A stretch of DNA of 64,000 bases from the NCBI GenBank assembly GCA_944326525.1, contig CALVEG010000003.1:137846-201845 (forward strand). The letters run 5' to 3'. Positions 52,447 to 61,476 of the stretch are shown here, in pieces. The notes beneath the pieces were generated by a model. The model did not search any database, was not told the DNA's origin, and saw only the letters and a program-made list of their open reading frames with translations. Both the position numbers and the translations under genes were made by a program. Position 1 is the stretch's first letter; every line of letters starts with the position of its first letter. The stretch comes from Candidatus Gastranaerophilales bacterium. GTDB taxonomy: Bacteria > Cyanobacteriota > Vampirovibrionia > Gastranaerophilales > Gastranaerophilaceae.

Positions 52447-53096
52447 TGAAGCCGATATTTGATGAATTAATTCCGCCAATGATGCAAACGTTTGCAGTTG
52501 ATTTGATAGCGGAAATTATCAGCTCCGAACGTGATAACCAGATTGAAATTGCTCGCAAACTCGGCAAGGAAAAAGATTGGATCAGGAGATGTATCGATTT
52601 TGAAGTAAAAAATCATGAGTTCCGAAGTCCGCATATACATGAAATGGCCTGTGTATATATCTATTTTGAAAGATCTGATTATGACGGTAACCAAACAATG
52701 TCAAAATTACCTTCAACCAATCAGCTTGTAATTGAAGCCTATGCGTATGGCGATAACAAATTGAATGACAAGTGCTCGGTTGAAATGTCAGCTGATGTTA
52801 TTGCTGATGTACGTCTTGATTATCTTGTTGCGCAGCTTAAGCAGATTATGATGAGTGAAGCTGCTGAAAATATCAGGATAAAGTCGGGAATATCATCCAC
52901 TATTTTAAAATCAACCGAACGGATTTTTTATCCTGAAAAAGAAAATATGGCCCAGAGTGCTATAGGACAAAAAATAATATTTGAGCTTGAGTTTGATGAA
53001 AAAACAAAATATCTGACTGGAACACAAATTAAAGAATTATATATACAGAATCATATCCGTGACGCAATCGTATCAGTATTAATCACGGATTCATAA
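52446..53096 (+). CDS. Putative tail terminator / completion protein
   Basis: 216 residues from ATG 52446. An alpha-beta pattern (CIDFEVKNHEFRSPHIHEMA, CVYIYFERSDYDG) with a C-terminal region. Its place just before the sheath is that of tail terminator proteins. Identity uncertain. Confidence 0.55.
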   Translation: MKPIFDELIPPMMQTFAVDLIAEIISSERDNQIEIARKLGKEKDWIRRCIDFEVKNHEFRSPHIHEMACVYIYFERSDYDGNQTMSKLPSTNQLVIEAYAYGDNKLNDKCSVEMSADVIADVRLDYLVAQLKQIMMSEAAENIRIKSGISSTILKSTERIFYPEKENMAQSAIGQKIIFELEFDEKTKYLTGTQIKELYIQNHIRDAIVSVLITDS

Positions 53097-53108
53097 GGAG
53101 GATAATTA

Positions 53109-54971
53109 ATGACTGTAAAATCTATTGCATCAGATGCAAGAGCATCTGCGACCGGTGTTGCTTTTTATCAAAGAGAGCAGACAACCGGTGCATATCTACG
53201 GCCGGAAAGGTTGTTGTTTTTAGGTAACTATCAGACCGGAAAGACTATTGAGGAAAAAACTATTTACTCCGGTTCAGGAAATGCTGATGATGCCGGAATA
53301 ATGTTTGGTTTCGGCTCTCCTCTTCACAGAATGGCGTTGAAGGCCTTTCCGGCAGATGGCAGCGGCGCAAACGTTGAAACTTTCTTTTTACCTGTGCCGG
53401 AAGTTGAAACAGGTACAAAACATAAAGTTTCGTTGTCTGTTAGTGGCACACCAACGGCCAATGCAACGCTTTATTTGAGATACAAAGAACAGTTGTTTGA
53501 AGCAGCTGCAGATGTGGCATCAAAAGTTGCAACATCTGCGCATAGCAATCCTGCTTTGGATCCCAAAGGGATAAAAATGAATGCATATAATTATGAAAAT
53601 ATTCCGTTTACTCTTCAAAAGGGTAAATCTGCAAAAGATATTTTGACAGCAATAAAAGAAGTACTTGACGAGTATGTTGAGGTGCCTTTTACTTATGCTG
53701 TTGATGATAAGGCTTCGGCAACTGCGGCAAAAATTCAATCTTCAAGCCCGATTGATTGTACTACATTAACGGAAGATGATTATTATGTTGCATATTCAGT
53801 GGATGGCGGCGAAAAACAGGAAGTTTCGATTGGTTCGATTTCAGCAACAACATCTGAAGATGTGATAACTGCAGTAAGCTCACATTTGACCGGATTAACA
53901 CTTACTGCAGGCAGCCCTGAAGAAGCAAGTTCAACATATACGCTTACTTCGCAGACAAGCGGATCAACATCTAAGATAGAGATTGCTGTTCCGTCATCTG
54001 GTACAGATTTGTTTGCGGCTTTGGGGCTTTCCGGATCAGCAGTTGGAACCTCAAGTGTTGTACTGGCGTTTGAATCAAAAGTTAAAGGTGAATCCGCAAA
54101 ATTTGAAATAGATGTTGTAAATTCAGAATACAAACCGATAATATCTGCTGATTACGGCGTTAGTTTTTCCGTTGCTGTTGTGAGTGAAGCAGCAGGACTT
54201 GTAAAAATTGATGATTATCTGGAGGATATAACGGAAGAACTCGGAATTACAAGAGTTTGTTCTCAGTTTAATGATGATAATGCGCTTGATGCAATGAGAG
54301 AGTATTTTCAGGGCTGGCGAACAGACACAAAGATTGCGCAGTATGTAACCTGTTACACAGCGAAAGAATTTCCGGAAAACAAACTTGTTCCCGGCACGGT
54401 TGATGTTGATGCGCTTGTCACGTTTGGCAACGGACGTCGTGATGATCAGATAAACGTTCAAATTTATGGTGATTACGGAAAACTTAGACCTTTAAAGTGG
54501 GAATTGAGGGATAAACTTTTAAAATCGGGGGTTCCGAATCTTGAGCCGCTTGCAGACGGCGGATATCAGATAGGTGATTTGTGTACGTTCTATCATCCTC
54601 AGGGAAGTAAGAAAACTCTGTATATGTTTGACAGGGATGTATGCTGCCTTGGAAATATTGCTTACAATATGATGTACCCGTTTAAATATGATGAAAACTG
54701 GAAATCCGTTATTGTTATCGGGGAGGATGATGTTTCTACAAATCCTAAGGCGAGAAAGGTCAGTGCCTTTGTTGATAAGCTCAATAGTGTAATAAGGGCA
54801 CTCGGCAAGGCTGCGATTCTTGCAAACGTTGAAAATTGTATCGGTTATACAATAGGCGAAATTGATAATACAAATCCGGACAGAATAAATCTCAATTCAT
54901 TCCCCGATCTGTCGAGTGTAAATCGAATTGTTGATGTTTGCAATATGGTCGGATTTAATTACGGAGGTTAA
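53109..54971 (+). CDS. Tail sheath protein (Mu gpL-like)
   Basis: 620 residues, contractile sheath. The end region (LNSVIRALGKAAILANVENC, then YTIGEIDNTNPDRINLNSFP) and central EDITEELGITRVCSQFNDDN are family features. A central region of about 150 residues, rich in Ser/Thr/Ala, looks like an inserted surface domain. GGAGG precedes the ATG. Confidence 0.9.
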   Translation: MTVKSIASDARASATGVAFYQREQTTGAYLRPERLLFLGNYQTGKTIEEKTIYSGSGNADDAGIMFGFGSPLHRMALKAFPADGSGANVETFFLPVPEVETGTKHKVSLSVSGTPTANATLYLRYKEQLFEAAADVASKVATSAHSNPALDPKGIKMNAYNYENIPFTLQKGKSAKDILTAIKEVLDEYVEVPFTYAVDDKASATAAKIQSSSPIDCTTLTEDDYYVAYSVDGGEKQEVSIGSISATTSEDVITAVSSHLTGLTLTAGSPEEASSTYTLTSQTSGSTSKIEIAVPSSGTDLFAALGLSGSAVGTSSVVLAFESKVKGESAKFEIDVVNSEYKPIISADYGVSFSVAVVSEAAGLVKIDDYLEDITEELGITRVCSQFNDDNALDAMREYFQGWRTDTKIAQYVTCYTAKEFPENKLVPGTVDVDALVTFGNGRRDDQINVQIYGDYGKLRPLKWELRDKLLKSGVPNLEPLADGGYQIGDLCTFYHPQGSKKTLYMFDRDVCCLGNIAYNMMYPFKYDENWKSVIVIGEDDVSTNPKARKVSAFVDKLNSVIRALGKAAILANVENCIGYTIGEIDNTNPDRINLNSFPDLSSVNRIVDVCNMVGFNYGG

Positions 54972-54973
54972 AA

Positions 54974-55342
54974 ATGGCAGGATATTTAAAATCATTGACA
55001 ATAGACGGATATACGTTTGCGGTGCCAAGCGATTGTGAACCTAAATTTCATATCGGCGGACCTCAGATAACTGAAACGGTGACATTTGGAAACAATAGTT
55101 CTCGAGGCATTAAAAGTGTTGTTCCAGGAAAAATAGAGGGCTTACAGGTGGACGCTTCTGAAGTTTCTGCGCTTGAAAATCTGCTTGGCAGGGAAAATTT
55201 GCCGGTGCGTGTTGAAACTGATGATGGGTCGTGGACATGCGATGGGATGATTGTGGTTGAATCTGTAAATATATCTGGCAAAACCAAAGTTACAGACAAT
55301 TTTGATATCATATCGAATTCAGGAAAACTTAAACATGGTTAG
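54974..55342 (+). CDS. Tail tube protein (Mu gpM-like)
   Basis: 122 residues. GYLKSLTIDGYTFAVPSD, KIEGLQVDASEVSALENLLG and SWTCDGMIVVESVNISGK follow the tube protein pattern of Mu-like phages. It begins 2 bases after the sheath stop and is followed by a strong hairpin. Confidence 0.88.
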   Translation: MAGYLKSLTIDGYTFAVPSDCEPKFHIGGPQITETVTFGNNSSRGIKSVVPGKIEGLQVDASEVSALENLLGRENLPVRVETDDGSWTCDGMIVVESVNISGKTKVTDNFDIISNSGKLKHG

Positions 55343-55355
55343 TAGTGATTCATTG

Positions 55356-55375
55356 ACGGCCGCTTTTGCGGCCGT
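55356..55375 (+). terminator. GC-rich hairpin after tail tube gene
   Basis: ACGGCCGC-TTTT-GCGGCCGT perfect 8-bp stem. No T-tract follows, so it is more likely an mRNA stability or partial termination element that keeps sheath and tube in excess over later genes. Confidence 0.6.
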
Positions 55376-55419
55376 ATCCTCTAAAAGTATTTGAATTAAT
55401 AAAAAGAAGGGAAAAGAAC

Positions 55420-55839
55420 ATGAGATTACAACAGATAATGACAAAAGAAGAGGCTGAAAAATACATTGATGAAATGGCTGATAAATTAGAAATTGATATT
55501 CTTGATTTTGAGGTTGGAGCAAAAAGTTCTGAAGAGCTTAAATTGAACTCAGATTTATTAGAAGGTGTAATGGCGGGGTTAATTATATATGATGATGACA
55601 AAAACTGTTTAACCCAGAAAATGACACGAAAAATAAAAATTGGAGACTATGAATATGACACTTTCCATTACAGGTATAAGTTTAAAATTAAAGACGCAAG
55701 AAAAATGAAAGACGGCGGACTTGAAAACTATATTAATATGTTATCTAAAGTTTGTGATGTTCCTATTTCTGTTCTTAATGAGCTGTATGGAAAAAATTTA
55801 GAATATGCAATGGCTTGTCTGGATTTTTTCTTAAGATAA
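55420..55839 (+). CDS. Tail assembly chaperone
   Basis: 139 residues from ATG 55420, preceded by AAGAAGGG. Helical start MRLQQIMTKEEAEKYIDEMA, then a compact domain (RKIKIGDYEYDTFHYRYKFK). Its position between tube and tape measure is that of the G/gp41-type chaperone. It ends in ...LDFFLR next to a slippery site that allows a longer product. Confidence 0.8.
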   Translation: MRLQQIMTKEEAEKYIDEMADKLEIDILDFEVGAKSSEELKLNSDLLEGVMAGLIIYDDDKNCLTQKMTRKIKIGDYEYDTFHYRYKFKIKDARKMKDGGLENYINMLSKVCDVPISVLNELYGKNLEYAMACLDFFLR

Positions 55840-55997
55840 ACCTGCCTCTGTTTTTTGTAATGGCAGATTTTTTGTGGCTTGAGCGATTTGATACAATTAC
55901 AAACGTTGACAATATGGATGTCTCAACGATAGTTGCAAACGCTCCGGTTGCTTACCGGTATGAGAAAAAGAAGAATACTATTCCGAAGGTGAAATAA
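55420..55997 (+). CDS. Tail assembly chaperone, -1 frameshift fusion product
   Basis: Predicted 192-residue GT-like product: first 137 codons of the chaperone, then the -1 frame from 55830 (LKINLPLFFVMADFLWLERF... to KNTIPKVK). The extension ends with the tape measure start (TAATG at 55995). In tailed phages the long form binds the tape measure and recruits tube subunits. A separate start at ATG 55860 is less likely because no ribosome site is seen. Confidence 0.7.
55824..55830 (+). promoter_or_regulatory. -1 frameshift slippery heptamer T TTT TTC
   Basis: In the chaperone frame the codons run GAT TTT TTC, giving X_XXY_YYZ as T_TTT_TTC three codons before the stop at 55839. The -1 frame is open to 55997. 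Confidence 0.75.
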
Positions 55998-57835
55998 TGT
56001 CATTTTCAATTTTTACACGATTTAAGGCTGTAGACAGCGTAACTCCCGTATTTAAAAGTATGATTGAAAAAGGTAATAGTTTCCAGCGGCAGGCTGGGAA
56101 GATTCAGAATGCTTTTGGCAGGGCGCTAAATTCTGTAAGATCTAACATTACCAAAATAAAAAATGGTTTTTCAGGGCTGACGGATAAGATTTTTAGCGTA
56201 AAGAATGCATTAATGGGTGGTTTTCTTGTCGTTGGAATTCAAAAAGCGTATTCAGCAATAAAGGGATTTGTTGTGGAAACTGTTACGGCAGCAAAAGATC
56301 AAACCCTTGCGACAACTAAATTATATACAATTCTAAAAAATGTACACTCAATACAGGCAAGGGGTCCGCAAGCATACAAAGAGGCTGGAGATGCATTATC
56401 AGAAATGGCGACAACCTTGCAGCGGGTTGGTATAATTGGTGACGAAATAACTCTTGCAGGATTTCAACAGCTGGCTACTTTTCAAATGTCAGATAAAGAG
56501 ATTAAAATTTTGGCCGGAGGTATGAGTGATTTATTAGCGCAGCAAAAAGGGTTGAACGCTACTCAACAGGACGCAGTTAATATTGCGAATCTTATGGGTA
56601 AAGTTATGGATGGTCAGGTTGGTGCATTGCGGCGTGTTGGTGTATCTTTTACCAAAGCTGAGGAAAAAATCTTAAAAACAGGTACAAGATTACAAAGAGC
56701 ATCAATGCTTGCAAAAGTATTACAAAATAATGTAGGCGGTGTTAATAGAGCTATTGCAAGAACTCCTGAAGGTAAAATCCAGAACATGACAAATCAGTGG
56801 TCTGATATGTATGAAAATATAGGCATTAAATTGTTGCCGGTATTAGCTGATTTTGCCGGATGGTTTGCACAATATATCCCTAATATAGAATCTACAATGT
56901 TCAAACTTATAGAGGATATTTTAGCATTAAAAGATAATGTTTTTGTGCTGTATACTCGCTTTAAAGGCTGGTATGACTTTATTATATCTAACTCAGATAA
57001 GGTTATAGCGGCAATTAGCGGTATTGCAACAGTTGCGTTGATTGCAAATTTTAATAATCTAGCATGGGCTGTTCTTGGGCTTGCCGTAAAAATGGGAACG
57101 TTAACAGCTTCTGTATGGGCGAGTGTAACTGCGATTGCAGCGCAAACAGCAGCATTAATAATGAATCCGATGACTTGGGTTGCTGTTGCAATCGGAGCTG
57201 TTGTGGCCGGACTGGTGTTGTTAGCATTAAACTGGGATAAAGTCAAAGCGGCGACATTGGATTTTGTTCAAAAAGCAAAGGCCTGGATTTTGGATTTATG
57301 GCAAAAAATAGAACCTATATTCAATAAAATAAAAGAAGCTGTAGAATTCGCATTCAGATTTACTGCAATTGGTGCTGTTGTAAATGTAACAAAGAATATT
57401 AGTGAAAGAGTGAAACAGCGCAGGAAAGAAGAACCAAAGGGTTTTGCTTCCGGAACAAACTATTTTTCAGGCGGTCTTGCGCTTGTTGGTGAAAAGGGGC
57501 CGGAATTGGTTCAATTACCTTCTGCGACAAAGATTTATAACAATAGCAGCACTGTGAAAATGATTGAGCGTATGTCGCAGCCCCGCTTTAATAATGTTAT
57601 TGATTTTGGCAAATATCTTGACCGGCGGATCGAAGTTAAACCTGCCAAGCTCAATCAGGATAATGAAAATGATGTAAATACGGCTGAAGTGAATGACAGT
57701 TCAAATGAAAAAAACGGCGGAGTTTTGACTATTGAATTGATTGCACCTGAAGGATATCAGGCAAAAGTTGTCAATGCAAGAACATCTGACGGCAGAGCCT
57801 TCAAGGTTAAACTGAGGGGTAAACGGAGACAATAA
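55997..57835 (+). CDS. Tail tape measure protein
   Basis: 612 residues. N-terminal coil, AGGMSDLLAQQKGLNATQQD and GQVGALRRVGVSFTKAEEKI typical of tape measures, hydrophobic transmembrane helices at about 345-420 (ATVALIANFNNLAWAVLGLA, VAVAIGAVVAGLVLLALN), and FASGTNYFSGGLALVGEKGP, a common tape-measure C-terminal motif. Short for this role, implying a short contractile tail. Confidence 0.92.
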   Translation: MSFSIFTRFKAVDSVTPVFKSMIEKGNSFQRQAGKIQNAFGRALNSVRSNITKIKNGFSGLTDKIFSVKNALMGGFLVVGIQKAYSAIKGFVVETVTAAKDQTLATTKLYTILKNVHSIQARGPQAYKEAGDALSEMATTLQRVGIIGDEITLAGFQQLATFQMSDKEIKILAGGMSDLLAQQKGLNATQQDAVNIANLMGKVMDGQVGALRRVGVSFTKAEEKILKTGTRLQRASMLAKVLQNNVGGVNRAIARTPEGKIQNMTNQWSDMYENIGIKLLPVLADFAGWFAQYIPNIESTMFKLIEDILALKDNVFVLYTRFKGWYDFIISNSDKVIAAISGIATVALIANFNNLAWAVLGLAVKMGTLTASVWASVTAIAAQTAALIMNPMTWVAVAIGAVVAGLVLLALNWDKVKAATLDFVQKAKAWILDLWQKIEPIFNKIKEAVEFAFRFTAIGAVVNVTKNISERVKQRRKEEPKGFASGTNYFSGGLALVGEKGPELVQLPSATKIYNNSSTVKMIERMSQPRFNNVIDFGKYLDRRIEVKPAKLNQDNENDVNTAEVNDSSNEKNGGVLTIELIAPEGYQAKVVNARTSDGRAFKVKLRGKRRQ

Positions 57836-59097
57836 TGAGTTATCTTGACAGGCAAAAACAGATTATATGGACTTCCCCGTCAGGCAAACGTTTTACTCTT
57901 TTGACAGACGGAAGAGTAAAATTTTCCCGTAAAAGGAAAGGTGAAGTAAAAAATAACCCTACCAGAAGTTACGGTGAAAAGAACAGTAAAACATCATATA
58001 AAACTGTCAATATGTCAGATGACACGTTTCAGGATATGGGGGTATCCGGACGTGATTTTTCTTTAAAAATATACTTTTTCGGTGATGATCATGATATTGA
58101 GGCCGAAGAGTTCGAGGCTGCATATTGCGAACATGGCAAAAGTAAACTGCAGCTTTCATACGGGAATGTAATAACGGTTCAGGCGCTTGATATTGATTTT
58201 GAACAGGATATGGTAGGCAGAGCTTCATTGACGGAAGTAAATCTGTCTTTTCATCAATGCGGCAATACAACATATCCGACTGCAAAGACGACAAAAACAA
58301 CAGCAGTCAAGAAGAACATAAGCCAGATGCAGGAAACTATGTCTGAGAATTTTGCTGAGGCTGTTAGCACTGTATCTGATCAGCAGTCATTTGTGGCTCG
58401 GTGGAGTTCTAACCTGGATAAGATTGCCCAAAAATTCAATGATATTCAAAATTCGGATTTTATTGGTATTTTAGAAGATATCAGAGCTCAAAATATTTTA
58501 AACAATCCGCTTGTTATGTCTACTCAGGTAGGAATGCTGCTGAAAAAGGGATTTCTAACTTATACAACAGCTTATGATGTTATAACTTCCGTTGCTGATA
58601 TTATTGATGATTTAATGCCGTCATCATCCGGGAACGTTTCAAAATCCGAGTATATTGCAGATAATGTATATTTAAAATCAACTATACTGGCCGGATGTGA
58701 TGTTGTGAGCAGTGCGGAATTTGAACTGCGCAAGGATGCTCTTGTTGCGGCAGAAACAATTCAGGAAATAAATGATACTTATATCGAACAGTCACAGGAA
58801 GTTGAAGAGATTATCAATGTAAATCTGGAAGATACAATCATTACTGAAGTTGATACAACAGAAATCGTAAACCAGACGATTACATCTATTATTGACAAAA
58901 TAGATAATCTGAAGATTGAAAAAACGATTTTCTTGAAAGAGCATTCAAATCCGCTTATGCTAGCTTTTCAATATTATCCGGATATGTTTGTATCTGATCC
59001 TGATGCAGCTGTAGAGTATGTGAATAAAACAAACAATTTTGCCGGAGATGATTTCTTCTTTTTGGAAAAAGGACGGAAAATCGTAATTTATGTTTAA
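57835..59097 (+). CDS. DNA circularisation / gpN-like tail protein
   Basis: 420 residues. The N-terminal domain (VSGRDFSLKIYFFGDDHDIE, KSKLQLSYGNVITVQ) matches DNA_circ_N of Mu gpN. C-terminal half is helical. It follows the tape measure with a one-base overlap and precedes the hub gene, as in Mu. Confidence 0.8.
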   Translation: MSYLDRQKQIIWTSPSGKRFTLLTDGRVKFSRKRKGEVKNNPTRSYGEKNSKTSYKTVNMSDDTFQDMGVSGRDFSLKIYFFGDDHDIEAEEFEAAYCEHGKSKLQLSYGNVITVQALDIDFEQDMVGRASLTEVNLSFHQCGNTTYPTAKTTKTTAVKKNISQMQETMSENFAEAVSTVSDQQSFVARWSSNLDKIAQKFNDIQNSDFIGILEDIRAQNILNNPLVMSTQVGMLLKKGFLTYTTAYDVITSVADIIDDLMPSSSGNVSKSEYIADNVYLKSTILAGCDVVSSAEFELRKDALVAAETIQEINDTYIEQSQEVEEIINVNLEDTIITEVDTTEIVNQTITSIIDKIDNLKIEKTIFLKEHSNPLMLAFQYYPDMFVSDPDAAVEYVNKTNNFAGDDFFFLEKGRKIVIYV

Positions 59098-60226
59098 AAA
59101 GATTTTAAAAGGTGAAGATGATTATGACAACATATCGCGTAAGCTCTACGGCACACCTGATAAAGCTGGTAATTTATCTAAGATCAATAATAATACTGAC
59201 GGGTATATTATGGCACCTATGGATGAAGATTTACCTGCAGAGGGGGAGGGGGTTCGCTGTAATATTGACGGTATTGTTTATCACAGGTTTTATTATTATC
59301 TTTTGCTGAATATGCTCGGAGCCGTCAAGGGGGTAATATTTGATTTCGATTCAAACCCTGATGAATTTCCGTTTAAAAGAGGGCAGAGTGTTGCGGTTTA
59401 CGATAATGAAGGCTTATTTTTAAACGGGTATATATCAGATGTAAGACCAGAAAAAAGTGATACCGGCTGTACAACCCGCCTTTACGTAATGTCATCTGCC
59501 GGAATTTTATTGGATACAGTTGTTCCGGAACCGTTGAACTTTTCGTATTTAAGCATAAGGTCAATTATACAGACTATTTGTGACTATTTCGGGCTTGCAG
59601 TGGAATTTGAAGATAATCCGAATTTGGATTATGTTTCTCAAACAGAAATAGGGAACAGCTATGCTGCAAGGGAAGATGAAACCTGCTGGGAATTTATAAC
59701 CAGAATCGCATCATCAAGAGGGTTTATAATCGATGATGACGGAACAAAACTTTATGTGGGTACCATTCAGGATGATGAAGCAAAGATGTCGTTTCTGGAA
59801 GGTGAAGCTGTAGGGGTTACGGATTGGAAAGCAGAATTTTTGACTGAGGATCTGGCAAGGTATTATGTCGCATTAACGCAATATCCGGAGCCTGCGCAAG
59901 CTACTGCAGAAATTCCTTATGATTTGCCTGTGACAAAGCGTGTACCGGCAGATGATGCGTATTCGGGAAGTTTGGCAGAATTTGCAAACTGGTACGCCTG
60001 CCGTTCAATTGGAAGTGCGATTAAGTTTAAATTGAGTGTTAATGACTTTTTTAATTTAAAAAAGGGGGATTTTGTTTATTTAAAATCGCCATCCTGTTAT
60101 TTATTTGAAGAAACCAAAGTGATTGTTGAAGAATTCGAGCAGGACGGGGATAAGGGAAATTCAATTGTTTTAACACTTCCGTGTGCTTATACTGGAGTTA
60201 TTCCGGAGAGCCTTCCGTTATGCTAA
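59090..60226 (+). CDS. Baseplate hub protein (Mu gpP-like)
   Basis: 378 residues. LysM-like start (DDYDNISRKLYGTPDKAGNL), then the gpD/gpP-type hub region (SYLSIRSIIQTICDYFGLAV, AAREDETCWEFITRIASSRG). Forms the centre of the baseplate. Its end overlaps the opposite-strand antitoxin by 9 bases. Confidence 0.87.
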   Translation: MFKKILKGEDDYDNISRKLYGTPDKAGNLSKINNNTDGYIMAPMDEDLPAEGEGVRCNIDGIVYHRFYYYLLLNMLGAVKGVIFDFDSNPDEFPFKRGQSVAVYDNEGLFLNGYISDVRPEKSDTGCTTRLYVMSSAGILLDTVVPEPLNFSYLSIRSIIQTICDYFGLAVEFEDNPNLDYVSQTEIGNSYAAREDETCWEFITRIASSRGFIIDDDGTKLYVGTIQDDEAKMSFLEGEAVGVTDWKAEFLTEDLARYYVALTQYPEPAQATAEIPYDLPVTKRVPADDAYSGSLAEFANWYACRSIGSAIKFKLSVNDFFNLKKGDFVYLKSPSCYLFEETKVIVEEFEQDGDKGNSIVLTLPCAYTGVIPESLPLC

Positions 60227-60568
60227 TTGTTTTTTTGCTTCGACCGGATCAATTGAGTGCTGCCTGATGAAATCAAGCAGATCTTTTTCTCCAATGGTAA
60301 CACGAATGCTGATGTCCCTGTGAAGTTTTTTTCTGCCTGAACCTTCACGGGCACCGCCATGTGTAAATGTTTCTTTGTAGTAAGTTTCTCCGCTAAGGTC
60401 TTCCCATTCTTTTTTAGTTATAACGGTATATTCATCTGTAAGTTCTTGTTGAAGAATCTTTTTTACATATCCTTCAGAATCTTTTACATAGACGTATTTG
60501 CCTGATTTAACGGAAAGCGGTTTTGTTTCTACAGTCATTTTAAGTTCGTTTAATTTGATAGTTCTCAT
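60218..60568 (-). CDS. Antitoxin-like DNA-binding protein
   Basis: 116 residues, downstream of the toxin in its operon, with AAGGA before the ATG. C-terminal half has THGGAREGSGRKKLHRDISI, then RVTIGEKDLLDFIRQHS, compatible with a ribbon-helix-helix. The GGxREGxGRK stretch is shared with the protein at 31261. Likely neutralises the toxin and represses the promoter at 60897. Confidence 0.7.
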   Translation of the reverse strand: MRTIKLNELKMTVETKPLSVKSGKYVYVKDSEGYVKKILQQELTDEYTVITKKEWEDLSGETYYKETFTHGGAREGSGRKKLHRDISIRVTIGEKDLLDFIRQHSIDPVEAKKQLA

Positions 60569-60587
60569 ATAGTTTTTCCTTATATTT

Positions 60588-60890
60588 TTATTTGTTAAAT
60601 TTTTTAAATCTTTTAATTGCTTGTTTCTTGATATTGAGCGGCATTTTTTGAGTTTCTTTGATATAAATTAAACCGACAATGATTATTTGATCTTTTTGAT
60701 AAATGAATAATGAACGCAGATTTTGGGTTTTAATCTCAAAGATTTTGTCTTCTATAGGACGGGTCAAAACATATTCAAGACCGTGATTTTGGATAGTGTT
60801 GTAGTCTTTTAGCAGTAGAATTTGTTGATCTTCATCCAGGTCATCAAATTCCTTTTGAGCTTCAGGCATTATTTCAATTTCGTATCTCAT
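60588..60890 (-). CDS. RelE/HigB-type toxin
   Basis: 100 residues. RelE/ParE superfamily pattern: MRYEIEIMPEAQKEFDDLDE, a middle LTRPIEDKIFEIKTQNLRSL and IIIVGLIYIKETQKMP, then KKQAIKRFKKF. It is probably an mRNA interferase acting at the ribosome. The toxin comes first, as in HigBA. No Shine-Dalgarno is visible; the -10 box lies so close that the mRNA may be leaderless. Confidence 0.82.
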   Translation of the reverse strand: MRYEIEIMPEAQKEFDDLDEDQQILLLKDYNTIQNHGLEYVLTRPIEDKIFEIKTQNLRSLFIYQKDQIIIVGLIYIKETQKMPLNIKKQAIKRFKKFNK

Positions 60891-60896
60891 ATAAAT

Positions 60897-60937
60897 ATTA
60901 TAACATAGTTTTTGAAAAATGCAACATTTTTCAAAAA
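60897..60937 (-). promoter_or_regulatory. Toxin-antitoxin promoter and 13-bp palindromic operator
   Basis: Minus-strand TATAAT (plus-strand 60897-60902) with TTGCAT 16 bases upstream. The -35 lies in a perfect 13-bp inverted repeat, TTTTTGAAAAATG (60909-60921) and CATTTTTCAAAAA (60925-60937), 3-base spacer, the likely antitoxin operator. Confidence 0.8.
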
Positions 60938-60959
60938 TAAAAATATATTTTTTTTAAAT

Positions 60960-61439
60960 ATGCTAAGAATTGCCAAAATACTTGAAAAAACAATAGTCGG
61001 ATTTATCCGAAAATTCAAAACAACACCGTACGGATCGGATGCTGTTTATCTTCAGCAGTTCCATGGCGGCGGGGACGATTACAACCCTCCGGAAGGTGTA
61101 AAGGCGCTGTATGACTCTTTAGGAAATAACCCGAGGGATGGCATTATATTTTTATTTCAGGATAATACTGAAAGAAAATCAGCACCGGGTGAAAAGAGAC
61201 TTTATTCTGTATCTGCAGATGGGAGCTCTGTGACAGCGGAAATTCACCTTAAAAATAACGGTGATATTGTAATAATTCCATCCGGAAAAATTTTAACATC
61301 AGGTGTTTGGGAGCATACCGGAGATTTGAATGTATCAGGAACGATAACGGGCGGAGTTGTTGTCGCGCAAAACGGTTCAAGCGGCACGTTCTCAAACTCT
61401 GTTGTAGCTCAGGATGGTATTGTAACGGGCGGAAGTTAA
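60960..61439 (+). CDS. Baseplate spike protein (Mu gp45-like)
   Basis: 159 residues from ATG 60960. YGSDAVYLQQFHGGGDDYNP, NNPRDGIIFLFQDNTERKSA, LKNNGDIVIIPSGKILTSGV and repeated Gly/Val-rich turns at the end suggest the OB and beta-helix spike of Mu gp45. No Shine-Dalgarno precedes the start, unlike its neighbours. It follows the inserted toxin-antitoxin pair. Confidence 0.75.
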   Translation: MLRIAKILEKTIVGFIRKFKTTPYGSDAVYLQQFHGGGDDYNPPEGVKALYDSLGNNPRDGIIFLFQDNTERKSAPGEKRLYSVSADGSSVTAEIHLKNNGDIVIIPSGKILTSGVWEHTGDLNVSGTITGGVVVAQNGSSGTFSNSVVAQDGIVTGGS

Positions 61440-61476
61440 ATTTAATTTTGTTATTCTTTGAATGGATTGAGATGTT

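Noticed and set aside
53783..54133. Minus-strand frame inside the sheath gene
   Set aside because: It is antisense to a well-supported sheath protein and has no start signals.
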